A program made the position numbers and the translations under genes. From assembly GCF_000716715.1 (NCBI RefSeq), contig NZ_JNYJ01000079.1:1-27528 (forward strand): 27,528 bases of DNA, given 5' to 3'. Shown piece after piece: positions 15,193 through 23,858 of this stretch (positions are counted from its first letter, which is position 1; every line of letters starts with the position of its first letter). The notes beneath the pieces were generated by a model that was given only the letters and a program-made list of their open reading frames with translations, searched no databases and was not told the origin of the DNA. The stretch is from Dactylosporangium aurantiacum. Its GTDB lineage: Bacteria > Actinomycetota > Actinomycetes > Mycobacteriales > Micromonosporaceae.

Positions 15193-17601
15193 ATGGCAAC
15201 AAGGAACGGCCGGACGGCATGGTGGCGCCCCGGGCGCGGCGCGGCGGCGGTCGCGGCGGTAGCCGCCGCCGCGGCGGCGGTCCTGGTGGGGCTCACCACC
15301 CCGGCACAGGCGGCGACCGCGGTCACGATCAACGGCAGCTCGGGTGGCCGGGCGCTGGACGGCGTCGGCGCGGTCAGCGGCGGCGGCGGCAACAGCCGGC
15401 TGCTCATCGACTACCCGGAGCCGCAGCGCAGCGACATCCTGAACTACCTGTTCAAGCCGGGCTACGGCGCGGCGATGCAGATCCTGAAGGTGGAGATCGG
15501 GGGCGACACCAACTCGACCTCGGGTGCGGAGCCCAGCCACGAGCACACCCGGGGCGCGGTGAACTGCAACCGGGGCTACGAGTGGTGGCTGATGGAGCAG
15601 GCCAAGGCCCGCAACCCCAACATCACCCTGGTCGGGCTGGCGTGGGGCGCGCCGGGCTGGGTCGGCAACGGCAACTTCTGGTCCACCGACTCGATCGACT
15701 ACCTGGTGGCGTGGCTGGACTGCGCCGGTACGCACGGTCTGACGATCAACTACCTGGGCGGCTGGAACGAGAAGGGGTACAACGTCGCCTGGTACAAGAA
15801 CCTGCGTTCGGCCCTGAACTCGCACGGGTACGGCAGCGTGAAGATCGTGGCGTCGGACGACTTCGGCTGGTCCGCCGCGGATGACGCGTTGCGGGACAGC
15901 ACGTTCGCCGCCGCGGTGTCCACGTTCGGCAGCCACTACGTCTGCGGGTACCGCAGCGCGCAGAGCAGCTGCCCGAGCTCCAGCAACGCGGTGGCCACCG
16001 GCAAGGCGCTGTGGGCCAGCGAGAACGGTTCGGACGACTACAACGCCGGCGCGCAGGCGCTCGCGCGGGGCATCAACCGGGGTTACATCGACGGGAAGAT
16101 GACCGGGTACATCAACTGGCCGGTGATCGCCGCGATCACGCCGAACATCCCGTGGGCGACCACGGGCGTGGCGGTGGCGTCGCAGCCGTGGTCGGGTGCC
16201 TACTCGATCGGCAAGAACGCGTGGGTGATGGCGCAGACGACCCAGTTCACCGCGCCGGGCTGGCGGTACCTGGACAGCTCCAGCGGCTACATCGGCGGCA
16301 ACCGCAACAACGGCAGCTACGTGTCGCTGCGCGCGCCCGGCTCCGGCGACTACAGCACGGTCATCGAGACGATGGACGCGACCGCGGCGCAGACGCTCAA
16401 CTTCAACGTCACCGGCGGCCTGTCCACCGGCACGGTGCACGTGTGGTCGACCAACGTCCGGTCGAACAACACGACGGACTACTTCGTGCGCGGCGCCGAC
16501 ATCACGCCGTCCGGCGGGGCGTTCTCCCTGACCGTCCAGCCCGGCTACGTGTACAGCATCACCACGACCACCGGGCAGGGCAAGGGCACGGCGGTCAGCC
16601 CGGCGCAGGGCAACCTGAAGCTGCCGTACAGCGACACGTTCGACAGCTACGCCGTCGGTCGTGAGGCGACGTACCTGATGGACCAGCAGGGCTCGTTCGA
16701 GGTCGCCACCTGCGGGGGCGGCCACAGCGGGCGGTGCGTGCGGCAGATGTCGGAGCAGGCGCCGATCTACTGGACGTCCGGGCACGCCGAGCCGTTCACG
16801 TTGCTGGGCGACCTGACCTGGCGCAACTACACCGTCTCCTCCGACGTCATGCTGGAGAAGTCCGGCTACGCGCAGCTCATCGGGCGCGGTAACACGTACA
16901 ACCACCAGGGCCCGCAGAACCTCAACGGGTACTACTTCCGGGTCAGCGACACCGGCGCCTGGTCCATCCGCAGCAACAACACCAGCGGCAACTGGCGCAC
17001 CCTGGCCAGCGGCACCACGGCGGCGCTGGGTGTCGGGCGCTGGCACACGCTGGCGCTGACGCTCAACGGCAGCACCCTGACCGCGGCGATCGACGGCGCC
17101 ACCGTCGGCACCGTGTCGGACACGACGTGGGTCGCCGGCCAGATCGGGTACGCCACGGCTCAAGGCGTGACGGCGCAGTTCGACAACCTGTCGGTGACCC
17201 CGGTCGGCACGTCCGGCGGGTCGACGGGTGAGGTGCGCGGCGCCGGCTCCAACCGGTGCCTGGACGTCAACGGCGCCAGCCAGGCCGACGGCGCGGTCGT
17301 GCAGATCTGGGACTGCAACGGCGGGGCGAACCAGCAGTGGACGCTCACCTCGGGCGGCCAGCTGAGCGTGTACGGCTCCAAGTGCCTCGACGTGCCCGGC
17401 ACCACGCAGGGCACGCGGGCGCGGATCTGGACCTGCAACGGCGGCAGCGGCCAGCAGTGGCGGGTCAACGCCGACGGTTCGATCGTCGCCGTCGGGTCCG
17501 GGCTGTGCCTGGACGTCAACGGCGCCGGCACCGCCAACGGCACCGCGGTGCAGTTGTGGACCTGCAACGGCGGCAGCAACCAGACCTGGATCCGGGGCTG
17601 A
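15193..17601 (+). CDS. Secreted family GH59 beta-galactosidase (galactocerebrosidase type) with ricin-B lectin domain
   Basis: The 802-residue exported glycosidase has a signal peptide ending near TTPAQA (about residue 40). From ITINGSS-type residues onward it follows the human galactocerebrosidase pattern: LDGVGAVSGGGGNSRLL, YLFKPGYGA, LKVEIGGDTNSTSGAEPSH, RGYEWWLM and RNPNITLVGL. Catalytic residues are visible as Glu193 in GGWNEKGYN (acid/base) and Glu277 in LWASENGS (nucleophile). The beta-sandwich and the LamG-like domain of GH59 follow to about residue 675, then a ricin-B lectin with CLDVNG and NQQW/GQQW/NQTW repeats. The family acts on beta-galactosides of sphingolipids; the bacterial substrate is unknown and could be a plant galactolipid or wall galactan. 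It lies downstream of a secreted esterase gene and shares its lectin type. Confidence 0.92.
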   Translation: MATRNGRTAWWRPGRGAAAVAAVAAAAAAVLVGLTTPAQAATAVTINGSSGGRALDGVGAVSGGGGNSRLLIDYPEPQRSDILNYLFKPGYGAAMQILKVEIGGDTNSTSGAEPSHEHTRGAVNCNRGYEWWLMEQAKARNPNITLVGLAWGAPGWVGNGNFWSTDSIDYLVAWLDCAGTHGLTINYLGGWNEKGYNVAWYKNLRSALNSHGYGSVKIVASDDFGWSAADDALRDSTFAAAVSTFGSHYVCGYRSAQSSCPSSSNAVATGKALWASENGSDDYNAGAQALARGINRGYIDGKMTGYINWPVIAAITPNIPWATTGVAVASQPWSGAYSIGKNAWVMAQTTQFTAPGWRYLDSSSGYIGGNRNNGSYVSLRAPGSGDYSTVIETMDATAAQTLNFNVTGGLSTGTVHVWSTNVRSNNTTDYFVRGADITPSGGAFSLTVQPGYVYSITTTTGQGKGTAVSPAQGNLKLPYSDTFDSYAVGREATYLMDQQGSFEVATCGGGHSGRCVRQMSEQAPIYWTSGHAEPFTLLGDLTWRNYTVSSDVMLEKSGYAQLIGRGNTYNHQGPQNLNGYYFRVSDTGAWSIRSNNTSGNWRTLASGTTAALGVGRWHTLALTLNGSTLTAAIDGATVGTVSDTTWVAGQIGYATAQGVTAQFDNLSVTPVGTSGGSTGEVRGAGSNRCLDVNGASQADGAVVQIWDCNGGANQQWTLTSGGQLSVYGSKCLDVPGTTQGTRARIWTCNGGSGQQWRVNADGSIVAVGSGLCLDVNGAGTANGTAVQLWTCNGGSNQTWIRG

Positions 17602-17627
17602 CCTACCGCTAGGCACCGCACGACAAC

Positions 17628-17658
17628 GGCCCGGCCGTCCACTTCGGACGGCCGGGCC
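17628..17658 (+). terminator. Perfect 13-bp stem hairpin after GH59
   Basis: GGCCCGGCCGTCC and its exact complement flank the loop ACTTC, 26 bases after the GH59 stop. It resembles the hairpin at 3450-3482 in composition and loop size, and marks the end of the esterase-GH59 transcript. Confidence 0.75.
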
Positions 17659-17752
17659 ATCGTGGTGCGCCGGTGTGCCCCGGCGGTCCTCCGCGACGAC
17701 GCCGTGCACCGCTGCTTTCCCGATCACCGCGTCAAGTTGTCGCACATCCCGT

Positions 17753-17768
17753 CAGTTGCGGTCAACTG
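17753..17768. promoter_or_regulatory. Palindromic operator candidate upstream of the second importer
   Basis: CAGTTG-CGGT-CAACTG is a perfect 6-bp-arm inverted repeat located about 130 bp upstream of the importer promoter. Its half-sites (AGTTG/CAACT) occur in opposite order in the candidate operator at 5929-5949, so a related regulator could see both. That link is speculative. Confidence 0.35.
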
Positions 17769-17897
17769 CCACTGCGAAATCGGCGGCTCGTGCCAAGTCC
17801 GGGTGCATTGATCTGATGTCTGTGTGGTCCGGTGGCGATCCTGTGGGCAAATTATCCCTATAAATTCGCCCATAGACGACAGGCCGTCGGATGGTTC

Positions 17898-17926
17898 TTG
17901 ACGGAAACGCCGAGCGCGAGTATCAA
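17898..17926 (+). promoter_or_regulatory. Candidate promoter of the second sugar importer
   Basis: TTGACG (17898-17903) and TATCAA (17921-17926) lie 17 bases apart, about 60 bases before the permease ATG. An AGACATCTCA motif, nearly the reverse complement of the TCTGATGTCT element at 17812, overlaps its downstream edge. Confidence 0.6.
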
Positions 17927-17988
17927 GACATCTCATCACTTCCGTTCAACTTCAGTCAGCGGCATCCATCACGACGAAGGAGAGGCCG

Positions 17989-19029
17989 ATGACGCTCGGC
18001 ACCAGACCACCGGACGCCGCCGTCGTCGGGGCGCCGCCACCCCGACGGCGCCCCGGCGGGCCGCGGCTCGCGTTGCGGCTCATCCGCACCGGACCGGTGT
18101 TCATGCTGCTGGTGATCGTCGCCGCGGCCAGCGTGCTGTCCCCGGTCTTCCTCACCACCCGGAACCTGGGCAACGTGCTCGCCCAGACCGCGGTCATCGC
18201 GGTCCTGGCGGTCGCGCAGCTGCTCGTCATCGTCACCCGCGGCATCGACCTGTCGGTCGGCTCCACCGTCGCTCTCGCGGCGGTCGCCGGCGCGCTGGTG
18301 TTCGAGGCGGTGCCGTCGGCGACCGTCGTCGTGCTCACCATGCTCGGCACCGGCCTCGCGGTCGGCGCCGTCAACGGGGTCGCCCTCGTCTGGGGGCGGC
18401 TGCCGCACCCGTTCATCGTCACCCTCGCGACGCTGAGCGTCGCGCACGGCCTGGCGCTGTGGCTCGCCGGCGGGCAGCCGCACCGGGGGATGCCCGGCAT
18501 CATCCAGGTGCTCGGTGGCGAGTCGATCGGCTGGCTGCCGTACTCGACGCTGCTGGTCGCGGCGCTGGCCCTGCTCGTGCTGCTGCTGACCACCCGTCTG
18601 GTGTGGGGGCGCTGGATCTACGCCGTGGGCGGCAACCCCGACGCCGCCCGCCGCGCCGCGATCCCCGTCAACGCCGTGCTCGTCTCCGTGTACGTCATGA
18701 GCGGCCTGGCCGCCGGCATCGCCGCGTGCATCACCGCCGGCCGGCTCAACGCGGGCTCCCCGACGTTCGGCGAGCTCGCCGAGCTCGACGCGATCGCCGC
18801 CGTCGTCATCGGCGGCGCGAGCTTCCTCGGCGGCCGGGGCACCGTGACCAACGCGCTGGTCGGAGCCCTGATGATCGGGGTGATCCGCAACGCGATGAAC
18901 CTGCTGAACGTCGACGCCTTCATCCAGCCGATCGTGATCGGCGTGGTGATCCTGATCGCCGTCGAGCTGGACGTCATCCGTGGCGCGCTGGAGCGGCGCT
19001 TCCAGGTGATGCAGGCGGTGGCGGCGTGA
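17989..19029 (+). CDS. ABC sugar importer permease (Frc/Rbs type)
   Basis: This is a 346-residue integral membrane permease of the BPD_transp_2 family, the first gene of a second sugar importer. After a Pro/Arg-rich cytoplasmic start it shows repeated hydrophobic helices, TRGIDLSVGSTVAL, PFIVTLATLSVAHG and AIAAVVIGGASFLGGRG. The order permease-ATPase-binding protein resembles a fructose-type FrcC-FrcA-FrcB set more than the ytf set. It starts at an ATG with GAAGGAGAG 5-6 bases upstream and ends with a GTGA overlap to the ATPase. Only one permease is encoded, so a homodimeric channel is expected. The sugar is not identifiable from sequence. Confidence 0.9.
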   Translation: MTLGTRPPDAAVVGAPPPRRRPGGPRLALRLIRTGPVFMLLVIVAAASVLSPVFLTTRNLGNVLAQTAVIAVLAVAQLLVIVTRGIDLSVGSTVALAAVAGALVFEAVPSATVVVLTMLGTGLAVGAVNGVALVWGRLPHPFIVTLATLSVAHGLALWLAGGQPHRGMPGIIQVLGGESIGWLPYSTLLVAALALLVLLLTTRLVWGRWIYAVGGNPDAARRAAIPVNAVLVSVYVMSGLAAGIAACITAGRLNAGSPTFGELAELDAIAAVVIGGASFLGGRGTVTNALVGALMIGVIRNAMNLLNVDAFIQPIVIGVVILIAVELDVIRGALERRFQVMQAVAA

Positions 19030-19793
19030 GCGCGCGGGGCGCGGCGGCGGTACCGGCGCTGCGGATCACCGGCGCCACCAAACGGTTCGGCGCGGTCGTC
19101 GCGCTCGACGACGTCGACCTGAGCGTCGCCCACGGTGAGGTGCTCGCGCTGCTCGGCGACAACGGCGCCGGCAAGTCGACGTTGATCAAGTGCGTCAGCG
19201 GGGTGCACCGGCTCGACGCCGGCACCGTCGAGGTCGACGGCGCGGTCGTCGGCCTCGGCTCGCCGGCGGCGACCCGCGCCGCGGGCATCGAGACCGTGTA
19301 CCAGGATCTGGCGCTGTTCGACAACCTCGACCCGGCGGCGAACTTCTACGCCGGCCGGGAGGACGCCGGACCATCGTGGCTGCCGCGTGGCATGCGCCTG
19401 CTGCGCCGCCGCGCGATGGCCGGCGCGACCACCGAGGTGCTCGCCCGGCTCCAGGTCGGGCTGCCCGACCAGCGCGCCGGTGTGGGGCTGCTCTCCGGCG
19501 GCCAGCGGCAGGCCATCGCGGTCGCCCGGGCCGCCGCGTTCGCCACCGGCATCGTCATCCTCGACGAGCCGACGGCGGCGCTCGGCCTGCGCGAGTCGCG
19601 GCGCGTGCTCGACCTCATCCTGCGCCTGCGCGACGAGGGCCGCGCCGTCGTCGTGGTCTCCCACGCCATGGACCACGTCATGGAGATCGCCGACCGGGCC
19701 GCCGTCATGCGCCGCGGCCGGAAGGTCGGCGAGCTCGCCCCGACACCGGACAACCAGCAGGCGATCGTCTCCATGATCGTCGGCGGGTCCTGA
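19026..19793 (+). CDS. Single-domain sugar ABC transporter ATPase (FrcA-like)
   Basis: The 255-residue ATPase has one complete nucleotide-binding domain: Walker A GDNGAGKSTLIK, Q-loop VYQDLALFDNL, signature LSGGQRQAIAVAR, Walker B IVILDEPTAALG and switch VVVVSHAMDHV. Unlike the ATPase of the first importer, which fuses two domains, this one is single and must dimerise, as FrcA does. The GTG start at 19026 overlaps the permease stop by four bases. The substrate-binding protein gene follows after 53 bases. Confidence 0.92.
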   Translation: MSARGAAAVPALRITGATKRFGAVVALDDVDLSVAHGEVLALLGDNGAGKSTLIKCVSGVHRLDAGTVEVDGAVVGLGSPAATRAAGIETVYQDLALFDNLDPAANFYAGREDAGPSWLPRGMRLLRRRAMAGATTEVLARLQVGLPDQRAGVGLLSGGQRQAIAVARAAAFATGIVILDEPTAALGLRESRRVLDLILRLRDEGRAVVVVSHAMDHVMEIADRAAVMRRGRKVGELAPTPDNQQAIVSMIVGGS

Positions 19794-19846
19794 CCCCGCC
19801 GCCTCCCCGCACCCCTCATCCCGTGTCCAGCGAAGGGACCAACCCC

Positions 19847-20785
19847 ATGAACCGCGTTCGAAGACTCGCCGTGCCGGCGACGGTCCTGGCCGTCGCCGCC
19901 GCCACGCTGACCGGCTGCGGCGACGCCGAACCCGGCGGTGCCGCCGCGGGCGCCGTCAAGGTCGGGCTGATCACGAAGTTCCCGGTCGACTTCTACGACA
20001 CGATGGTCGACGCGGTGAAGCAGTACGACGCCGCGCACGCCGACGTCGAGGTGGTGTACGGGCAGGGCAAGAGCGGCACCGACGACGAGGGCGAGATCGC
20101 CATCATCGAGAACATGATCACGCAGGGGGTCAAGGCGATCGCGATCACGCCGACCAGCCCGAACGTGCAGGGCGCGCTGGACAAGGCGGTCAAGGCCGGC
20201 ATCAAGGTGGTGCTGATCGACAACGACATCCCGGGCTGGACGGGCAAGTCGTCCGTGGTCGCCACGGACAACCTCGCCGGCGGCAAGCTCGCCGGGCAGT
20301 GGCTGGCCAAGCAGCTGCCGGCGGGCGCGAGCATCGCGGTCCTGCAGGGCCGGCTCGGCAACCCCTCGCTGGACGACCGGGTCAAGGGCCTCAAGGACGG
20401 CCTCGGCGGCGCCGCGACGATCGTCGCCGAGCCGGCGACGGACTGCGACGAGACCAAGGGGCTCAACGCCGCCCAGGACATCCTGACCGCGCACCCGGAC
20501 GTGACGGCCATCTACGGCGCCTGCGGGCCGCCGATCACCGGCGCGCTGCAGGCGGTCAAGGCGAGCGGGAAGAAGCCGATCGTGGTCGGCTTCGACGCCT
20601 CGCCGCAGGAGATCCTGGCGATCGAGGCCGGCACCCAGGCCGCCTCGGTGGCGCAGTTCCCGGCGAAGATGGGGACGCTGGGGATCGAGACCGCGGTGAA
20701 CGCGGCGAAGGGCCAGAGCGTGCCGTCCACCGTGGACACCGGCACCGAGATGGTCACCAAGGACAACGTGGCGAAGTTCAAGTAG
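19847..20785 (+). CDS. Sugar ABC transporter substrate-binding lipoprotein
   Basis: The 312-residue lipoprotein has a short basic start (MNRVRRL), a hydrophobic run and the lipobox LTGC with Cys24. The periplasmic-binding fold follows: VKVGLITKFPVDFYDTMVDAV, ENMITQGVKAIAITPTSPN, VLIDNDIPGW, DNLAGGKLAGQWLAKQL, LQGRLGNPSLDDRVKGLKDGL and VVGFDASPQEI. It would present a sugar to the permease-ATPase pair encoded just upstream. A GAAGGGA ribosome-binding site precedes the ATG at 19847. The frame stays open far upstream through the ATPase gene, but those residues are a GC artefact. Sequence resembles RbsB/FrcB-class proteins; the ligand is unknown. Confidence 0.92.
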   Translation: MNRVRRLAVPATVLAVAAATLTGCGDAEPGGAAAGAVKVGLITKFPVDFYDTMVDAVKQYDAAHADVEVVYGQGKSGTDDEGEIAIIENMITQGVKAIAITPTSPNVQGALDKAVKAGIKVVLIDNDIPGWTGKSSVVATDNLAGGKLAGQWLAKQLPAGASIAVLQGRLGNPSLDDRVKGLKDGLGGAATIVAEPATDCDETKGLNAAQDILTAHPDVTAIYGACGPPITGALQAVKASGKKPIVVGFDASPQEILAIEAGTQAASVAQFPAKMGTLGIETAVNAAKGQSVPSTVDTGTEMVTKDNVAKFK

Positions 20786-20886
20786 ACCTGCCGGCCCCAC
20801 CGGGCGGCGGTTCGGGGTGGACCGGGGTGGGGACGTGCATGGAGGACCGGCCGCGGTCGGCGGCCCGGCCGGTCCGGCGGGTGAAG

Positions 20887-20918
20887 GGCGGCGCCGCGAC
20901 GGCTCGCGCGGCGCCGCC
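20887..20918. terminator. Bidirectional hairpin between convergent importer and FCD regulator genes
   Basis: GGCGGCGCCGCG and its perfect complement (12 bp) flank an 8-base loop, in the 200-bp gap where the importer operon (plus) and the regulator (minus) converge. CGGCGGGTGAAGGGCG occurs on both sides of it (near 20876 and 20929), so the gap includes a short duplication. Confidence 0.55.
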
Positions 20919-20986
20919 TGCCCCGCCCGGCGGGTGAAGGGCGCCGCCTGCCCGGCGCGGGGTCGTGGGTGGCGCCGCCCGGACAG

Positions 20987-21694
20987 CTACCGCCGCGGCC
21001 CGTCCGCCGGGATCGACGCGCTCAGCACGGTGCGCAGCCACGCCTCCGACGTGTTGACGTGCAGCAGCGCGCTGGCCTGGGCGAGCAGCTGGTCGCGCGA
21101 GCGCAGCGCGACGTAGATCGCGTGGTGCTCCTCGATCGTCTGGTGCGCCGAGTTGCCCTCGATGAGCCCGCGCCACACCCTGGCCCGCAGGGTGCGGCTG
21201 GACAGCCCGTCCAGCAGCAACGTGAGCGTCTCGTTGCCGGTCGCGGCGACGACGGTACGGTGGAACGCCGTGTCGAACCCGATCAGCTGCTCGGCGTCGT
21301 CGGCGGCGGCGCGCATGTCGTCGAGGATCCGGCCCAGCTCGTCGAGGGCGTCGTCGCTCATGCGCAGCGCGGCCAGGCCGGTGGCGACCGGCTCGAGCAT
21401 GCGGCGGACCTCCATGACCTCCAGCAGCGTGTCGTCGCGCAGCAGCTCGACCGCGACGCCGAGCCCCTCCAGCAGCAGCCGGGGCGCGAGGCTGGTGACG
21501 TAGGTGCCGTCGCCGCGGCGCACGTCCAGGACCCGGGCCGACTCGAGGACCTTCACCGCCTCGCGGATCCCGCTGCGGGACAGGCCGAGCTGGGCGGACA
21601 GCTCGTGCTCCGGTGGCAGCCGCGACCCCGGCGGCAGCTCGCCGCGCTGGATCATGCCGCGGATGCTCGCGATCGCCTCATCGGTCAGCGCCAC
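20987..21694 (-). CDS. GntR-family regulator, FCD (FadR-like) subfamily
   Basis: This DNA-binding regulator has about 235 residues. The winged-helix part reads ASIRGMIQRGELPPGSRLPPEHELSAQLGLSRSGIREAVKVLESARVLDVRRGDGTYV, an ideal GntR start. The all-helical FCD ligand domain follows with EVMEVRRMLEPVATGLAAL, FDTAFHRTVVAATGN and IEEHHAIYVAL, where Asp and His residues usually bind a metal and an organic acid or sugar acid. I chose the GTG at 21694 because AAGGAGAG lies 4 bases before it; an upstream ATG at 21739 would add unrelated residues. It faces the second importer operon and is its likely controller, though that is inference. Confidence 0.9.
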   Translation of the reverse strand: MALTDEAIASIRGMIQRGELPPGSRLPPEHELSAQLGLSRSGIREAVKVLESARVLDVRRGDGTYVTSLAPRLLLEGLGVAVELLRDDTLLEVMEVRRMLEPVATGLAALRMSDDALDELGRILDDMRAAADDAEQLIGFDTAFHRTVVAATGNETLTLLLDGLSSRTLRARVWRGLIEGNSAHQTIEEHHAIYVALRSRDQLLAQASALLHVNTSEAWLRTVLSASIPADGPRR

Positions 21695-21733
21695 AGGACT
21701 CTCCTTCGAAACGGCCCCGTGCGTTTGGATCTG

Positions 21734-21743
21734 CTGCATGCAG
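21734..21743. promoter_or_regulatory. CTGCATGCAG palindrome upstream of the FCD regulator
   Basis: This perfect 10-bp palindrome is framed by GATC on both sides. It lies about 40 bp before the regulator start and just after the stop of the membrane hydrolase gene read from the right. It could be an autoregulatory operator. Its sequence is not a known FadR-type site. Confidence 0.3.
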
Positions 21744-21768
21744 GATCTTGCCACCAGGGCCGCGCCGC

Positions 21769-23010
21769 TCACTCGCCGGGCAGCAGCTCCTGCCTGGGCG
21801 GTGTCCACGGCGCCGGCAGGCGCGGGCACCCGTCGCCCCCGGGACCGGTGCGCACCTCCGCGAGGCCGGCCCCCGCCTCCCGGTCGTAGCGCAGGTCCCC
21901 GACGATCCAGCCGTCGCCCGCCGGCGCGGCCCACGGCGCCCGGGCGAACCGCAGCAGCGCCTCGACCGCGCACGACTGGCCGGCGAGCGTCGCGAACAGG
22001 CCGGCGTCCAGGCTCAGCTCGCCGCGCCAGGCGATCTCGCCGGTGGAGGGCTGGTCGACCGGGGCGAGCGGGGCGGTCGTCTCGTCGCCGGACGGGTACA
22101 GCCGCGCGCACCGCTCGGCCGGGATCCAGCCCGGCGCCAGCGAGTCGAACGCCCGGCGCAGCACGTACCGGTCCGCCGTGCGCTGCACCGCGATGACCTC
22201 GCGGCAGACGGGGTCGGCCGGCATCGGGGTCAGCACCACGTCGAGCGTGCGGGCCGCCGGGAACCGCTCGGCGAGCAGCGCCTCGACGCGGCGCTCGGCG
22301 GAGCGGGACGTGACCGCGAACGTCGCGGTGAGCACCAGCCACGCGGCGACGCCGCCGGCGAGCGCGACCCGGGCGGAGGCGAACCGGCTGAGGGCGGCCA
22401 GGCCGGCGGTGAGCAGCGTCAGCAGGACGGCGAAGGACGCGGGCACGAAGCCGGTGAACCAGCTCAGGCCCAGCCCGGCCGCGAGCACCAGCCCGATCAG
22501 CACGCGCGGCGTGCGGCCGGGCAGCACGAACAGCAGCGCCGCCGCGCACGCCCACAGCAGCGGCTCGACGATGAAGACGGCGTCGCCGTAGAACCAGCGG
22601 TTGTCCAGCGGCCAGAACGGGTGCACGCCGTAGCTGTTGGTGAAGTCCAGGCCGATGTGCAGCAGCGGTGCCAGGACCGCCAGCCCGGCGAGGAACAGCA
22701 GATCCGCCCGGCGCGGCGTGATGCGGCGGTACCGCCACCAGAGCCGCACCGCGACGAACAGCAGCACCGCCAGGCCCAGCGCGCCGACGACGGTGTGCGT
22801 GTGGCCGCGGTGGTGCAGCAGGTAGTCGGTCGTGGTGCCGGCCCACCCGGTGTAGATGACGTCGGCGTCCGGGAGGTTCCCGCCGACCGCCATGACGGCG
22901 ATCGCGGCGCCGCGGCGGGCCCGGTCGCCCAGCACCGCCGACGGCGGCACCGACCGGTGCACGGCCTCGCCGACCAAGATGCTGATCAGCGTGTGGGTCA
23001 CGTTGTCCAT
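21769..23010 (-). CDS. Membrane-bound metal-dependent hydrolase (YdjM/DUF457 type)
   Basis: The 413-residue membrane protein opens MDNVTHTLISILVGEAVHR, the typical start of the YdjM/YbcI family, with NLPDADVIY and HHRGHTHTVVGAL supplying the His/Asp residues expected to bind a metal. About six hydrophobic segments follow (LGLAVLLFVAVRLWW, LLFLAGLAVLAPLLHIG, AVFIVEPLLWACAAALLFVL and others). The C-terminal third (after about residue 230) is soluble-looking and unrelated to the membrane part. The start at 23010 has GGAGG about 10 bases upstream. It lies divergently from the siderophore-interacting gene. Family members are linked to membrane lipid or DNA-damage responses, but the reaction is not established. 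Confidence 0.85.
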   Translation of the reverse strand: MDNVTHTLISILVGEAVHRSVPPSAVLGDRARRGAAIAVMAVGGNLPDADVIYTGWAGTTTDYLLHHRGHTHTVVGALGLAVLLFVAVRLWWRYRRITPRRADLLFLAGLAVLAPLLHIGLDFTNSYGVHPFWPLDNRWFYGDAVFIVEPLLWACAAALLFVLPGRTPRVLIGLVLAAGLGLSWFTGFVPASFAVLLTLLTAGLAALSRFASARVALAGGVAAWLVLTATFAVTSRSAERRVEALLAERFPAARTLDVVLTPMPADPVCREVIAVQRTADRYVLRRAFDSLAPGWIPAERCARLYPSGDETTAPLAPVDQPSTGEIAWRGELSLDAGLFATLAGQSCAVEALLRFARAPWAAPAGDGWIVGDLRYDREAGAGLAEVRTGPGGDGCPRLPAPWTPPRQELLPGE

Positions 23011-23115
23011 CGCCGAAGGTCCTCCGCGGGCGGGGCCGGTTTGGGGTGGGCCAAGTCTTGCATCCGGCGGCGGCAGATGATCCAGTTCCCCCATGTACCG
23101 TCGGATGCGGCAGCC

Positions 23116-23826
23116 ATGACCGGACTCGCCCAGCGCCTGGCCGACCTCGCCAGCAGCGCCATGTTCGACACCGCCCTGGTCAGCGCGGTCACCCCGCTGG
23201 CCGCCGGGTTCGTCCAGGTCGAGCTGACGGCCGAGGCGTTGCGGAAGGCGACCTGGGTGCCCGGCGCGAAGCTGCGGCTGCGCCCGCGCCGCGGCGCGTT
23301 CGGCCTGCGCACCTACACGCCGATCAGCTGGGACGCCGAGCGCGGCGTGACGCGGCTGCTGGCGTACCCGCACGGTGACGGTCCGGCGGCGCGGTGGTTC
23401 CGGCAGGTGGCGGCCGGCGACACGTGCGAGGTGTTCGGGCCCCGCCGCTCGATCGACCTGCGCGGGGCGGCCGGCGCCGTGGTGTTCGTCGGCGACGAGT
23501 CGAGCGTGGCCCTGGCCGTCGCGCTGCGGACCGTGACCGGCGACGTGTCGCACGTCTTCGAGGCCGGCGACCCCGACGGGCTGGCCGAGGTCCTGACCGG
23601 GCTGGGCATCACCGACCGGGTCGCCGTGGTCGCGAAGGCCGCCGACCGCGCCGAGCTGCTGCGCCACGCGCGGGACGCGGCGATCGGGGACGGGTACACC
23701 CTCGTCGTCACCGGCGACGCGGCGACCGTGCACGCCGTGCGGCGCGACAGCCGGGCGTGGCCGCACCGGCCCGCGGAGGTCAAGGGCAAGGCGTACTGGG
23801 CCGAGGGCCGCACCGGCCTCGACTGA
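23116..23826 (+). CDS. Siderophore-interacting FAD-binding (SIP-type) reductase
   Basis: This 236-residue cytosolic flavoprotein probably reduces ferric siderophores to release iron. The FAD-binding barrel shows LRLRPRRGAFGLRTYTPISWD, with RTYTPI as the flavin motif, followed by HGDGPAARWFRQVAAGDTCEVFGPRRSI. The C-terminal NAD(P)H-type domain has VVFVGDESSVALAVAL and ends WPHRPAEVKGKAYWAEGR, the signature tail of the SIP family. It starts at the ATG at 23116 and is followed after 32 bases by the GH3 gene. No siderophore synthesis or uptake gene is in the window, so its link to the sugar genes is unclear. Confidence 0.88.
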   Translation: MTGLAQRLADLASSAMFDTALVSAVTPLAAGFVQVELTAEALRKATWVPGAKLRLRPRRGAFGLRTYTPISWDAERGVTRLLAYPHGDGPAARWFRQVAAGDTCEVFGPRRSIDLRGAAGAVVFVGDESSVALAVALRTVTGDVSHVFEAGDPDGLAEVLTGLGITDRVAVVAKAADRAELLRHARDAAIGDGYTLVVTGDAATVHAVRRDSRAWPHRPAEVKGKAYWAEGRTGLD

Positions 23827-23858
23827 CGTTCCGACATCCGCACCACGCTGGAGCATCC

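Larger units (their letters stand above)
17602..17988. other. 387-bp regulatory gap before the second importer
   Basis: This gap holds no gene. After the terminator it becomes relatively A/T-rich. It contains a CAGTTG/CAACTG palindrome, a TCTGATGTCT motif, a good promoter and a GAAGGAGAG ribosome-binding site directly before the permease ATG. The upstream location of these elements suggests regulated expression of the importer. Confidence 0.7.

Noticed and set aside
19190..19846. Upstream extension of the second lipoprotein frame through the ATPase gene
   Set aside because: Residues before 19847 are Arg-rich artefact; the lipobox and ribosome-binding site place the start at 19847.
21695..21739. 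ATG at 21739 as start of the FCD regulator
   Set aside because: AAGGAGAG stands just before the GTG at 21694 and the GntR pattern begins there; the extra residues fit no family feature and include the palindrome.
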